DNA of 62,449 nt from Gemmatimonadota bacterium (lineage in GTDB: Bacteria > Gemmatimonadota > Gemmatimonadetes > Palauibacterales > Palauibacteraceae): assembly GCA_021295785.1 (NCBI GenBank), contig JAGWBR010000007.1, positions 2,481-64,929 on the forward strand, given 5' to 3'. The notes beneath the pieces were generated by a model, which was given only the letters and a program-made list of their open reading frames with translations, was not told the origin of the DNA and made no database searches. A program made the position numbers and the translations under genes. How positions within the stretch are numbered: position 1 is the stretch's first letter; every line of letters begins with the position of its first letter. Below are positions 34,192 through 42,879 of the stretch, in pieces.

Positions 34192-35496
34192 TCATTGGCC
34201 GAACTTCTCGCCCCAGTCGAGAAGCGGAACGAACCTGCCGTCGTCCACGACCGTGTGGTACACGGTTTGGAGGCCCTGCCTGCGGTTGGGTCCGAACGAA
34301 ACGAGGCTCCCGATGCCGATGTCGTAATTGGACACCGAGAATACAGCGTCTTCCAGTCCCGACCGGTCGGGCTCTCCGTCGAGCCGGCCCAGGATCTCGG
34401 TCATCATCTTGGCGTTGAGGAATCCCTCGAAGCTGACGAAGCTCCGCGCAAGAGTATCATAGGGCTCCGTGAGGAGTTCTTCGGGAGGCGGCGGATCGTA
34501 CCGCTGCATTAGGTCCCGGTATTCCAATACCGCCGGCGTGCTGGCGTCCTCATAACTGGGCACGACCTGTGAGTTGACCAGGAGCGACGTGTAGGCCTCG
34601 CTGTTCTCCATGTCGTCGGTTAGGAGCTGCAGCAGACTCTCGCTGCCCACGAACGACAGGTTGGCGAAGGGCACGCGCAGGCCCATGTCCACCGCGTCCC
34701 TGACCAGCGCCGCGCAGGCCGCGTAGGAACCGACGCAGATCACGGCGTCGGGTTCCGCGTCCATGAGAATTTCGACCTGCCGCCGCATGCTGCCGGTGAA
34801 CCTGGTGCCCCTGGTATAGGTCGCCTCCGCCACCATGTTGAGGTCGTGTGTCGCCAGCTGCCCGCGAACCCCGGCCCACCCGCTGCGGCCGTAGGCGTCG
34901 GCCTGGTAGAACATGCCGATTCGCGGTCTGTCGACCTCGACAAACCGGTCGACCAGCTGAGCGGTTTCCTGCCGGTAGGAAGCGCGGAGGTTGAAGGCGA
35001 ACTCCCCGTATGGCGGTTCGCGCTGTGGCTGGGCGCCTGTAAAAGGGAAGAGCAGGTAGGCCCGTTCATCCTGGAACTTCTTGAGGACCGGGAGCGCCCG
35101 GGTGACCGTCGGGGTTCCGACGTACCCGAACAGCAGGAACACCTGGTCCTCCCGGATCAGGCGAAGGGTGTTTTCCACGCACGGGTCGGGCTGGTAGCCG
35201 TCGTCGTACACCTTGAGCTCGATGCGCCTGCCGTTAACGCCCCCGTTTTCGTTGATGTGGCTGAAATACGACATGGCCCCGCGGTAGAGCTCAATCCCCA
35301 AACTCCGCGACGGACCCGAGAATGCAGCCGAGACGCCCAGGAGGATCGAGTCGGCGTCGCTGCCCACGCGGCGGACGAAGGCGGGTGCGGCGCGGAGGGC
35401 GCGACTCCCGGTCAGGGCCCCGATCAGTCCCCCGGCAGTCGCACGGACCATGTCCCGACGCGAAATCCGGGGGTTGGGCCGAGCGGAGTCGGACAT
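34192..35496 (-). CDS. ABC-type periplasmic substrate-binding protein, branched-chain amino acid (Peripla_BP_6) type
   Basis: 434 residues. A Tat-type signal (SRRDMVRATAGGLIGALTG, residues 13-31) implies folded export. The body is of the LivJ/urea-type receptor class: ILLGVSAAFSGPSRSLGIELYRGAMSYF, INENGGVNGRRIELKVYDDGY, VFLLFGYVGTPTVTRALP and GRSGWAGVRGQL, with an insert-rich C-terminal lobe. No ABC permease or ATPase gene is nearby, so it is likely a signalling receptor for the adjacent Cache/HAMP protein rather than an uptake component. First gene of a four-gene operon. The 271 bp upstream (35497-35767) is a divergent promoter region with no gene I can recognise. Ligand unknown. Confidence 0.85.
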   Translation of the reverse strand: MSDSARPNPRISRRDMVRATAGGLIGALTGSRALRAAPAFVRRVGSDADSILLGVSAAFSGPSRSLGIELYRGAMSYFSHINENGGVNGRRIELKVYDDGYQPDPCVENTLRLIREDQVFLLFGYVGTPTVTRALPVLKKFQDERAYLLFPFTGAQPQREPPYGEFAFNLRASYRQETAQLVDRFVEVDRPRIGMFYQADAYGRSGWAGVRGQLATHDLNMVAEATYTRGTRFTGSMRRQVEILMDAEPDAVICVGSYAACAALVRDAVDMGLRVPFANLSFVGSESLLQLLTDDMENSEAYTSLLVNSQVVPSYEDASTPAVLEYRDLMQRYDPPPPEELLTEPYDTLARSFVSFEGFLNAKMMTEILGRLDGEPDRSGLEDAVFSVSNYDIGIGSLVSFGPNRRQGLQTVYHTVVDDGRFVPLLDWGEKFGQ

Positions 35497-35767
35497 GGCT
35501 CTATCTCTTCCTCATTGGCCAACGCACTGGAGCGGCGAGAAACCCACCGGGCCCCGCAAACCGCATACTAGAAGAAACTCGGATTGGGGTCAAAGTTCAA
35601 GGTCCAATCCGTGCGGTTGTTCGTGTGGCTGCCGTCCGAGTCTCCGGCTAGGTTCGCATCATGTACACCGCCATGTACGAGGCCATGCGCACCGCCGGCG
35701 GGAGAATGGCTCGTGCCCGGCGCCTTCGCGCGCCCGGCGCGTGCGTTCGCGATGCCCGGTGGTTGCA

Positions 35768-37060
35768 ATGTTGAGCCGCCGCTTCGGGCTGATGGGAACG
35801 GAGAACGCCTTTCGCCTGGCCGACGACATTCGTCGGTGCGAAGAGCGCGGGCTCAGGGTGATTCGCTTCAACCTGGGCGCTCCCGATTTCACCAGCGCCG
35901 CGCATCTCAACGAGATTGCGGCCGCGAGTCTTCTGGGCGGGAACGCCGGCTACTGCGATGCCGGGGGGATCGTTGAATTCCGCGAAGCCATTGCCCGGCA
36001 CGTGGAGCGGACCCGGGGGGTGCCGGTTGATCCCGACCGGGTCGTGGTGACGCCCGGCGCCAAACCGCCCATCGGGTATTCCTTCCAGACCTGGGTGGAT
36101 CCCGGAGACGAGGTGGTCTACCCGAGTCCCGGATTCCCGATCTATGAATCGTGGGCCACATACTCGGAGGCGCGCCTCGTGCCTCTTCACTTGGCGGAAG
36201 ACAGGGGGTTCAGGTTGACGTCCGCCGATCTGGCCCGGGCTGTCGGCCCGCGAACCAAGCTGATAATCCTCTGTTCCCCGTCGAACCCGACGGGCGGGGT
36301 CCTGGACCAGGCCGAACTGGCGGAGCTGGCCGCCGTGATCAGGGGCAGGTGCCCGCCCGAGACCCGGGTCTATTCGGACGAGGTCTACGAGCACATCCTG
36401 TTTGATGGCCGCGAACACGCGAGCATTGCCTCGCAGCCTGGCATGGCCGGGCGGACCATCATTGCCAGCGGGCTCTCGAAGGGGTTTGCCATGCCGGGGT
36501 GGCGGCTGGGATGGGCGGTCCCGCCAACCGTTCGGGAGGCGGAAGCGTTCCGGCAACTGAACATCAACACTGTGTCGTGCGTGCCGCCGTTCCTGCAACA
36601 CGGGGGGATTGCCGCCTACGAAGACCCCCGAACTCCGCCCGTTGTGGCGCGCATGGCCGCGGCGTTCGAGCGGCGCCGCGACTGGACGGTGCCGGCCCTC
36701 AACGCGCTGGAGGGGGTACGCTGTCAGATGCCGGGCGGTGCGTTCTATGTGTTCCCCAACGTAGAGGGGGTGTGCGAACGACTGGGGGCAGTGGAGTTGG
36801 CGGCCGAATTGAAGCTGCGCGCGGGCCCGTCCAGGTTGCTGCAGATGTTCCTGCTGTATCGATACGGGGTCGCCACCATGGACCGGGCGTCGTTTGGGTC
36901 TGTCGGCAGCGCCGGGCAGCACTTCCTCCGGCTGTCAATAGCCAATTCCATGGAAGATCTGCGCGAAGGCGTGGACCGAATGGCGACTGCGTTTGACGAC
37001 GCCGACGGCTTGGCCCGTTTTGTCAGGGAAGAGGCCTGGCTCCGGGAGGATGCGACCTAG
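35768..37060 (+). CDS. PLP-dependent class I/II aminotransferase
   Basis: 430 residues from ATG 35768, with GGTGG 5 nt upstream; the longer upstream frame is non-coding. Fold-type I aminotransferase that swaps an amino group between an amino acid and a 2-oxoacid. Visible: IRFNLGAPDF (29-41), CSPSNPTGG (169-177), VYSDEVYEHI with Asp204 and Tyr207 for PLP, SGLSKGFAMPGWRLGW with the Schiff-base Lys238 and Arg246, and a C-terminal FLRLSIANS with the substrate-carboxylate Arg. Similar to aspartate aminotransferase subgroup Ib enzymes; exact substrate not fixed. It is convergent with the branched-chain aminotransferase and divergent from the binding-protein operon. Confidence 0.88.
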   Translation: MLSRRFGLMGTENAFRLADDIRRCEERGLRVIRFNLGAPDFTSAAHLNEIAAASLLGGNAGYCDAGGIVEFREAIARHVERTRGVPVDPDRVVVTPGAKPPIGYSFQTWVDPGDEVVYPSPGFPIYESWATYSEARLVPLHLAEDRGFRLTSADLARAVGPRTKLIILCSPSNPTGGVLDQAELAELAAVIRGRCPPETRVYSDEVYEHILFDGREHASIASQPGMAGRTIIASGLSKGFAMPGWRLGWAVPPTVREAEAFRQLNINTVSCVPPFLQHGGIAAYEDPRTPPVVARMAAAFERRRDWTVPALNALEGVRCQMPGGAFYVFPNVEGVCERLGAVELAAELKLRAGPSRLLQMFLLYRYGVATMDRASFGSVGSAGQHFLRLSIANSMEDLREGVDRMATAFDDADGLARFVREEAWLREDAT

Positions 37061-37106
37061 CGGGTCAGCCCGCGGCGTTCAGCCAAAGCGCGGCCGGCCG
37101 GGCGTC

Positions 37107-38180
37107 CTACAGGGTCACCAGCCATCCGTGGCGGTCTTCAATCGTCCCGGTCTGGATGCCTAGGAGTTCGCTCCGCAGGCGATGAGCGACCGAGTCGTCT
37201 CCGGTCGGGGGGAGTTCGATCTCCCGCCCCTCCAGGCCCAGCTTGCCCACCGGGGCAATAGTGGCGGCCGTCCCGCACCCGAAGGCCTCCTGCAGGGTAC
37301 CCGCGTCGGCCGCCGCAACCAGTTCGCCAACCGAAACGCGGCGTTCCTCGCAGGGGATTCCCAGGTCGTCCAGCAGAACCAGTGCCGATTCCCGCGTCAC
37401 CCCTGGCAGAATCGTGCCCTCGAGCGGTGGGGTGACCGCAACGCCGCCAATGACGAAAAACATGTTCATGACGCCGCACTCTTCGACCCAGCGGCCTTCG
37501 TACCCGTCGAGCCAAATCACGTTGTCCCATCCGGCGGTCCGTGCCTCGGCCGACGCGACCAGGGTTGAGCCGTAGTTGCCGGCCGGCTTGAAGGCTCCGG
37601 TCCCGCCCTTGAAAGCCCGCACGTACTTCCGCGTAGTGGTGAGGGAGAGTCGTTTGCCTGGCTGGAAATAGAGGCCTACCGGGCAGGTCATGAGGAGGAA
37701 CTGGAATTCGGTTCCCGAATCCACCGCCAGAGACGCGCCGGTCCCGAAGTAGCTGGGTCGAATGTAGAGTGACCCCTGCTCCGGGCCGGGGGTCCAGGCC
37801 TCGTCCAGCCGCAGCAACTCGCCGAGGGCTTCGTGGAACATCGACTCCGGCACCGTGGGCATGGCCAGCCGCGCCGCCGTCCGGTTCATCCGTTCGTAGT
37901 TCCGGTCCGGGCGAAACACCGCCAGGTCGCCCGGGGGCGTCCGGTGGGCCTTGAATCCTTCAAAAAGAGCCACAGAGTACTGCAGCGCCTTGCTACTGGG
38001 CAGGATCCGAATCGGCCCGTAGGGCAGGATCTCGGCCTCGGCCCACTTCCCGTGGGAGCAGCGGGCCGAGAACATGTGGTCAGACCACACCTCGCCGAAC
38101 GGGAGGTGGTTGAAATCGACCGCGTCCAGGCGAGAACGGGACACTCTCGTGACGGGGAAGGCGGGGGCGCTAACCGGCAT
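37107..38180 (-). CDS. ilvE: Branched-chain amino acid aminotransferase
   Basis: 357 residues from ATG 38178-38180 (MPVSAPAF), chosen because the longer frame adds basic, unconserved residues. Fold-type IV PLP enzyme that makes or breaks down leucine, isoleucine and valine; this type (350+ residues, like the eukaryotic and Mycobacterium forms) starts with FGEVWSDHMF. Lys198 in GGTGAFKPAGNYG binds PLP; VEECGVMNMFF carries the PLP-contacting Glu; PPLEGTILPGVTR is the phosphate-binding loop region. Complete, with no sign of decay. Read leftwards after a gap of 180 bp from the phosphate transporter. Confidence 0.92.
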   Translation of the reverse strand: MPVSAPAFPVTRVSRSRLDAVDFNHLPFGEVWSDHMFSARCSHGKWAEAEILPYGPIRILPSSKALQYSVALFEGFKAHRTPPGDLAVFRPDRNYERMNRTAARLAMPTVPESMFHEALGELLRLDEAWTPGPEQGSLYIRPSYFGTGASLAVDSGTEFQFLLMTCPVGLYFQPGKRLSLTTTRKYVRAFKGGTGAFKPAGNYGSTLVASAEARTAGWDNVIWLDGYEGRWVEECGVMNMFFVIGGVAVTPPLEGTILPGVTRESALVLLDDLGIPCEERRVSVGELVAAADAGTLQEAFGCGTAATIAPVGKLGLEGREIELPPTGDDSVAHRLRSELLGIQTGTIEDRHGWLVTL

Positions 38181-38295
38181 TTTGCAGTGGAAACCTCGGA
38201 TACGGGAAACTCGGTTTTCGCGGTGCGGCCGCGCCGGCGACAACCGGGAGACCAGGGCACGCAACAAACCACTCGTGTGAAACGTGCGGAAATTT

Positions 38296-38315
38296 GCCGG
38301 GTGCTCCCGCCCGGC
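38296..38315 (-). terminator. Possible terminator after the phosphate transporter
   Basis: A 6-bp GC stem (38296-38301 / 38310-38315) followed on the minus strand by AAATTT, about 45 bp past the pit stop. The T-run is short and broken, so termination may be partial and some read-through into ilvE is possible. Confidence 0.35.
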
Positions 38316-38360
38316 GGCAACACCCCGGGGTCCTGGGACCGGCCCGGGACCGCCCCCGGC

Positions 38361-39611
38361 TTAACCCAGTATGGCCCTGAAGAGCAGGAAGAACAGAGCG
38401 GCGAGCCCGGCACCCACGGGAAGCGTGACCAGCCAAGACGTCACGATCCGGGCGACGACCTGCTTGTTGACCTTGTCCACGCCGCGGGCGATGCCAACAC
38501 CCAGCACGGCCCCCACGATAATGTGGGTGGTGGACACGGGCAGGCCCAGCCGCGAGGCGATCACCACCGTCGAGGCCGCCGCGAGTTCGGCGCAAAACCC
38601 CCGGCTCGGCGTGAGTTCGGTGATCTTCCGCCCGATGGTCCGCATCACGCGGTAACCCCAGGTCGAAAGCCCCAGCACAATCCCGCCGCCCCCCAAGAGC
38701 AGCACCCAGGTAGCGAGCGGCGCCTCCTGGTTCACTTCCCCCGAGGTGGCGGTGCTGACAATGGCGGCCAGGGGGCCGATACCATTGGCTACGTCGTTCG
38801 ACCCGTGCGCGAAGGCCATGCCGCACGCAGTGAACACGCAGAGGGGCGCGAAGATCCGCTCCGGTCCCTCGAAAATCGACTTGCTCTTCCCCTCGGCAGC
38901 CCGCGCGATGACCCCGTGGATCAACAGCCGCCCGACCACCGCCGCAACCAACCCGACGCCGGCCGCGATGAAGAGGGCCCCCTCGGTGCTGATTTCCAGA
39001 TCGAGGTGGGTCAACCCTTTCCAAACGGTGACCAGCGAGATGAGTGCCCCCATCAGAAACACGTATACCGGCCCCCATCTGCGGGCCGCTTCGTCGGGGT
39101 CCTCCGCGTCGAGCACGAAATGCCGGACGCTTTGGGCCAGTGCGAACGCTATGGCCCCGCCCAAGACAGGCGAGATGACCCAGGAGCCCAGGATACCCCC
39201 TACCTGGCCCCACGCGATCGCTCCCGGGCCGGCGGACACCATCCCGAAGCCCACAAGGGCGCCGACAATGCTGTGGGTGGTGGAGACGGGCCAGCCGAAC
39301 CGGGATGCGACCATCAACCAAACGCCGGCACCGAGCAGGCTCCCCATCATCCCATATATGAGGAGTTCAGGGGAAAGGAGCGCGGAGGCATCGATAATGC
39401 CGCGGCGGATCGTGCCGGTTACGGTGCCCCCGGCCAAATACGCGCCGGCGAACTCGAATATCGCGGCAATGACGATGGCCTTGCGGACGGTGATCGCCTT
39501 CGATCCCACCGACGTGCCCATCGCGTTGGCCACGTCATTGGCGCCGACGCCCCAGGTCATGTAAAGCCCCAGGATCACCGCGATGGTGATGTAGAGGTAT
39601 GCTGACTCCAA
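38361..39611 (-). CDS. pit: Low-affinity inorganic phosphate transporter, Pit family
   Basis: 416 residues from TTG 39609-39611, with GGAGG (39616-39620) 4 nt upstream; a longer frame to 39692 is not conserved. Pit carriers import phosphate (as a metal-phosphate complex) with protons. Two copies of the PHO4 signature are present, GANDVANAMGTSVGSKAI near the N-terminus and GSNDVANGIGPLAAI after the central loop, as expected for inverted repeats. Two WPVSTTHSIVGALVG / LPVSTTHIIVGAVLG motifs also mirror each other. The central hydrophilic loop (about 180-200) is short. Single gene, divergent from the S9 peptidase; the 250 bp between them holds the promoters. Confidence 0.92.
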   Translation of the reverse strand: MESAYLYITIAVILGLYMTWGVGANDVANAMGTSVGSKAITVRKAIVIAAIFEFAGAYLAGGTVTGTIRRGIIDASALLSPELLIYGMMGSLLGAGVWLMVASRFGWPVSTTHSIVGALVGFGMVSAGPGAIAWGQVGGILGSWVISPVLGGAIAFALAQSVRHFVLDAEDPDEAARRWGPVYVFLMGALISLVTVWKGLTHLDLEISTEGALFIAAGVGLVAAVVGRLLIHGVIARAAEGKSKSIFEGPERIFAPLCVFTACGMAFAHGSNDVANGIGPLAAIVSTATSGEVNQEAPLATWVLLLGGGGIVLGLSTWGYRVMRTIGRKITELTPSRGFCAELAAASTVVIASRLGLPVSTTHIIVGAVLGVGIARGVDKVNKQVVARIVTSWLVTLPVGAGLAALFFLLFRAILG

Positions 39612-39861
39612 GGTCCCTCCTTCCGGCAAACCAGGCTTTGGGGCCTGCCGGATCACGCCAGTTGACCAACCGCCGCCGCACGCCGCACACAATTTCGCAG
39701 CAATTGTAGCCGACTGGTAACGGTCCGCCCGGCCCGATCGGGCAACGACCCGCCCGCATCCGTCCGCGGGCTAAGTTGAAATCGCTGCGGTGGTCACCAC
39801 TCGCCGCCGCCGCTTGGCCGGGCAAGCTGTCTTCGCATTCACTTCTACAGGGGGAATAATC

Positions 39862-42800
39862 ATGGTGCCCTTTTCGCTCGTTCGCCGCCGGGTTGTGGGT
39901 TCTTTGGTTTGGCAAGCCGCCGCGGTTTCGATCCTGGTCGGACCTGGAACCGCGGTGGTTGCCGACAGAGCCACCGCACAGGAGGCTGGCGACAAACCCG
40001 CGTTGCAACACGATGACACCTACTGGTGGAACGGGATCGGCCAACGGCTCATTTCCGCCGACGGTCAGTGGGTGGCTTGGGTTGTGTCTCCGTGGGACGA
40101 GTCCGGCGACCCGACCCTTCGCCTGGCGCGCGCCGACGGATCAATCAGCTTGTCTACCCGGGGCCAAGCCCCCGTGTTCACCCGCGACGCGGGGCACCTC
40201 GTGTTCAGGATTCCGCCCGTGCAAGCCGTGATCGATTCAATGACCCTGGCGGGCGACCGCCGGGCGGATCTGCCGGGCGACCACCTGGGCGTGATCAAGC
40301 TTGTCGACGTCACGGCCGAGACAACCGCCGACGACATGGTGAGTTTCCGCACCGAGGAGGAAATCCAGTCCTTCCAGGTGCCGGAGGACGGCGGCTCGTG
40401 GGTGGCCTACCGGCTGGCCGAGGCCGACGACGAGGACGAGGACGGCGACGCCGAAGAGGAGGCCGGGGAAGCAGCTGGCGAGGAGGAAACCGGCGAGGTC
40501 GAAGAAGAAGCCGGGGAGGAAGCCGGCGAGGAGGAAGAGGAGGAAGAACGCTCGGCGGAATACGAGAAGCGCCACGAGAAGGAAGAGGGCACACCCCTGG
40601 TCCTAAGGAACCTCGACAGCGGTGCGGAGACACTCTTCGAAGCCGCCGCGAGCTACACCGTTTCTGACGGCGGCGAGGCCTTGGTGTATGTGGCGTCAAC
40701 AGATGACGAGGGCGGCGACGGCATCTTCGTGGTTGACCCCGCTACCGGGGACGCCTCGGCCCTGATGGAAGGCGAAGGCCACTACGACCAGGTTGCGATA
40801 AGCGAAGACGCCGGCAGCGTGGCCTTTCTGAGCGATGCCGAAGACTGGGAGGCCGACCAGCCGTCGTGGACGCTTTACCGGTCCGACGGTGGCGAGCCCG
40901 CCGAGGCCGCGGCGACAGTGGGGTCGGACGGCCTCGGGGACGGGTGGTGGATCAACCCCGGCGGCGGCGTGTCGTTTTCCGACGACGGGAGCAGGCTGTT
41001 TTTCGGCACCTCCCCCCGCCCCCCCCACGAACCGGACGAAGAAACGCTGGACAGGGACGAAGTGACCCTGGACGTTTGGAACTGGCGAGATGCGCTGTTG
41101 CAGCCCATGCAGCTGGTGCAGGTGAACCAGGAGCGCGAGCGCTCCTATCTGGCGGTGGTCCCCGGCGAGGGCGGCCGCGTGGTACAGCTCGCCACCCCAA
41201 ACATGCCCAACGTGAACAGAGGTGCCGACGGCCAAGGCGAGCACTTCCTGGGCACCAGCGACGTGCCCTACCGCCAGGAGATCTCGTGGGATGGACGGTA
41301 CGCGGACGTTTATTCGGTGGATGCGCGGACCGGCGAGCGGCGTCCAATTGTGTCGAGGGTCAGGGGATTCGGCGGGGCCAGCCTGTCGCCCGGCGGCGGT
41401 TACGCTTATTGGTGGGACGAATCGGCCCGGCACTGGATGGCGGCGGCTCTTGACGGATCTTCGCCGACCGCCAACCTCACCGAGAACATTCCCTACCCGA
41501 TGTGGAACGTGCTCGACGACCATCCGCAGGGGCCCCCGCCGGCCGGTTTCCCGCAGTGGCTGGAACACGACGCGGGCATGATCGCTTACGACCGCTACGA
41601 TGCGTGGCGGGTCGATCCGCGCGCTTCGGCAGCGCCGGTGCGACTCACCGAGGGTCGCGACGCGATGGTGCGTTACCGGGCGGTGGATCTGAGCAACGAC
41701 GACGAACCGGGACTGGCCGACGGCGAAGTGGTGTTCTCCGTGTTCGACCACGTGAGCCGGGAAAGCGGATACGCCAGGGGAGACACACGCCGCATGACCG
41801 GCCTGGACCAGATCACCCCGGGCGGGGCGTACACATACGGCCGGCCGCGGAAGGCCGAAGACGCGGACGCCATGATCTGGACCCGCGAGAGTTTCGTCGA
41901 GTATCCAGACATCTGGGCCGGAAACAGCGACTTCGGCGATGGCATGAAACTGAGCGACGCCAACCCGCAGCAGTCCGACTTCCGCTGGGGCAGCGCGGAG
42001 ATCGTTGGGTGGACATCCAACGACGGGACCCCGCTGGAGGGCATTCTCATCAAGCCCGACGGATTCGATCCGTCCCGGGAGTACCCGCTGATGGTGTACT
42101 TCTACGAGCGTTCTTCAGACGGCCTGCACCGCTACAGGGCTCCGACGCCCGGCGGGTCGTCGGTGGCGTTCTCGTTCTACGCCAGTCGCGGGTACGTGGT
42201 GTTTGTCCCCGACATTCCCTACGAGATCGGCTACCCCGGAGAGAGCGCTCTCGACGCGGTGGTGCCAGGCGTGTTGTCGCTGATCGACGAAGGGTACATC
42301 GACCGGAAGAAGATCGGCGTGCAGGGCCACTCGTGGGGGGGGTACCAGATCGCCTACATGGTTACCAAAACCGACCTTTTCGCGGCCGCCGAGGCTGGCG
42401 CGCCCGTGTCGAACATGACGAGCGCCTACGGCGGGATCCGCTGGCAGAGCGGCATGAGTCGAATGTTCCAATACGAGCGCACGCAGAGTCGTATCGGCGG
42501 GACGCTCTGGGACGAACGCGACCGATACATCCACAACTCACCCCTGTTCTTTGCGGACAAGGTCCGCACGCCGGTGCTGATGCTGCACAACGACGAAGAC
42601 GGTGCCGTGCCCTGGTACCAGGGAATCGAGTTTTTCGTGGCGCTGCGCCGGCTGGAGAAGCCCGTGTTCATGCTCAACTACAATGGCGAGGCTCACGGCC
42701 TGCGGAGACGGGCGAACCAGAAAGACTGGGCCATCCGCATGCAGCAGTTCTTTGATCACTACGTGCTGGGCGATCCCGCTCCGGTGTGGATCAGCGACGG

Positions 42801-42879
42801 CGTGCCGGCCGTGGACAAGGGGCGCGACACGGGCCTCGGGGTGAAGGCACCGGCAGCCACCACCTCACAGGGCGGATGA
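39862..42879 (+). CDS. S9-family (prolyl oligopeptidase-type) exported peptidase
   Basis: 1005 residues from ATG 39862, with GGGGG 7 nt upstream. A signal peptide (about residues 10-40, ending TAQEA) implies export. The N-terminal beta-propeller (to about 720) contains an acidic, Glu/Gly/Ala-rich insert at about 187-237. The catalytic alpha/beta-hydrolase is C-terminal: Ser824 in GHSWGG, Asp913 in DEDGAVP and His945 in GEAHG, a full triad in the right order. Such enzymes cleave oligopeptides in the periplasm or outside. The stop overlaps the YfcC-type carrier start (ATGA), so peptide breakdown is coupled to uptake or exchange of a product (inference). Confidence 0.9.
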   Translation: MVPFSLVRRRVVGSLVWQAAAVSILVGPGTAVVADRATAQEAGDKPALQHDDTYWWNGIGQRLISADGQWVAWVVSPWDESGDPTLRLARADGSISLSTRGQAPVFTRDAGHLVFRIPPVQAVIDSMTLAGDRRADLPGDHLGVIKLVDVTAETTADDMVSFRTEEEIQSFQVPEDGGSWVAYRLAEADDEDEDGDAEEEAGEAAGEEETGEVEEEAGEEAGEEEEEEERSAEYEKRHEKEEGTPLVLRNLDSGAETLFEAAASYTVSDGGEALVYVASTDDEGGDGIFVVDPATGDASALMEGEGHYDQVAISEDAGSVAFLSDAEDWEADQPSWTLYRSDGGEPAEAAATVGSDGLGDGWWINPGGGVSFSDDGSRLFFGTSPRPPHEPDEETLDRDEVTLDVWNWRDALLQPMQLVQVNQERERSYLAVVPGEGGRVVQLATPNMPNVNRGADGQGEHFLGTSDVPYRQEISWDGRYADVYSVDARTGERRPIVSRVRGFGGASLSPGGGYAYWWDESARHWMAAALDGSSPTANLTENIPYPMWNVLDDHPQGPPPAGFPQWLEHDAGMIAYDRYDAWRVDPRASAAPVRLTEGRDAMVRYRAVDLSNDDEPGLADGEVVFSVFDHVSRESGYARGDTRRMTGLDQITPGGAYTYGRPRKAEDADAMIWTRESFVEYPDIWAGNSDFGDGMKLSDANPQQSDFRWGSAEIVGWTSNDGTPLEGILIKPDGFDPSREYPLMVYFYERSSDGLHRYRAPTPGGSSVAFSFYASRGYVVFVPDIPYEIGYPGESALDAVVPGVLSLIDEGYIDRKKIGVQGHSWGGYQIAYMVTKTDLFAAAEAGAPVSNMTSAYGGIRWQSGMSRMFQYERTQSRIGGTLWDERDRYIHNSPLFFADKVRTPVLMLHNDEDGAVPWYQGIEFFVALRRLEKPVFMLNYNGEAHGLRRRANQKDWAIRMQQFFDHYVLGDPAPVWISDGVPAVDKGRDTGLGVKAPAATTSQGG

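Noticed and set aside
37833-39605. A 590-codon open frame on the plus strand opposite ilvE and pit
   Set aside because: It spans two well-supported minus-strand genes and their intergenic hairpin; composition is a shadow of both.
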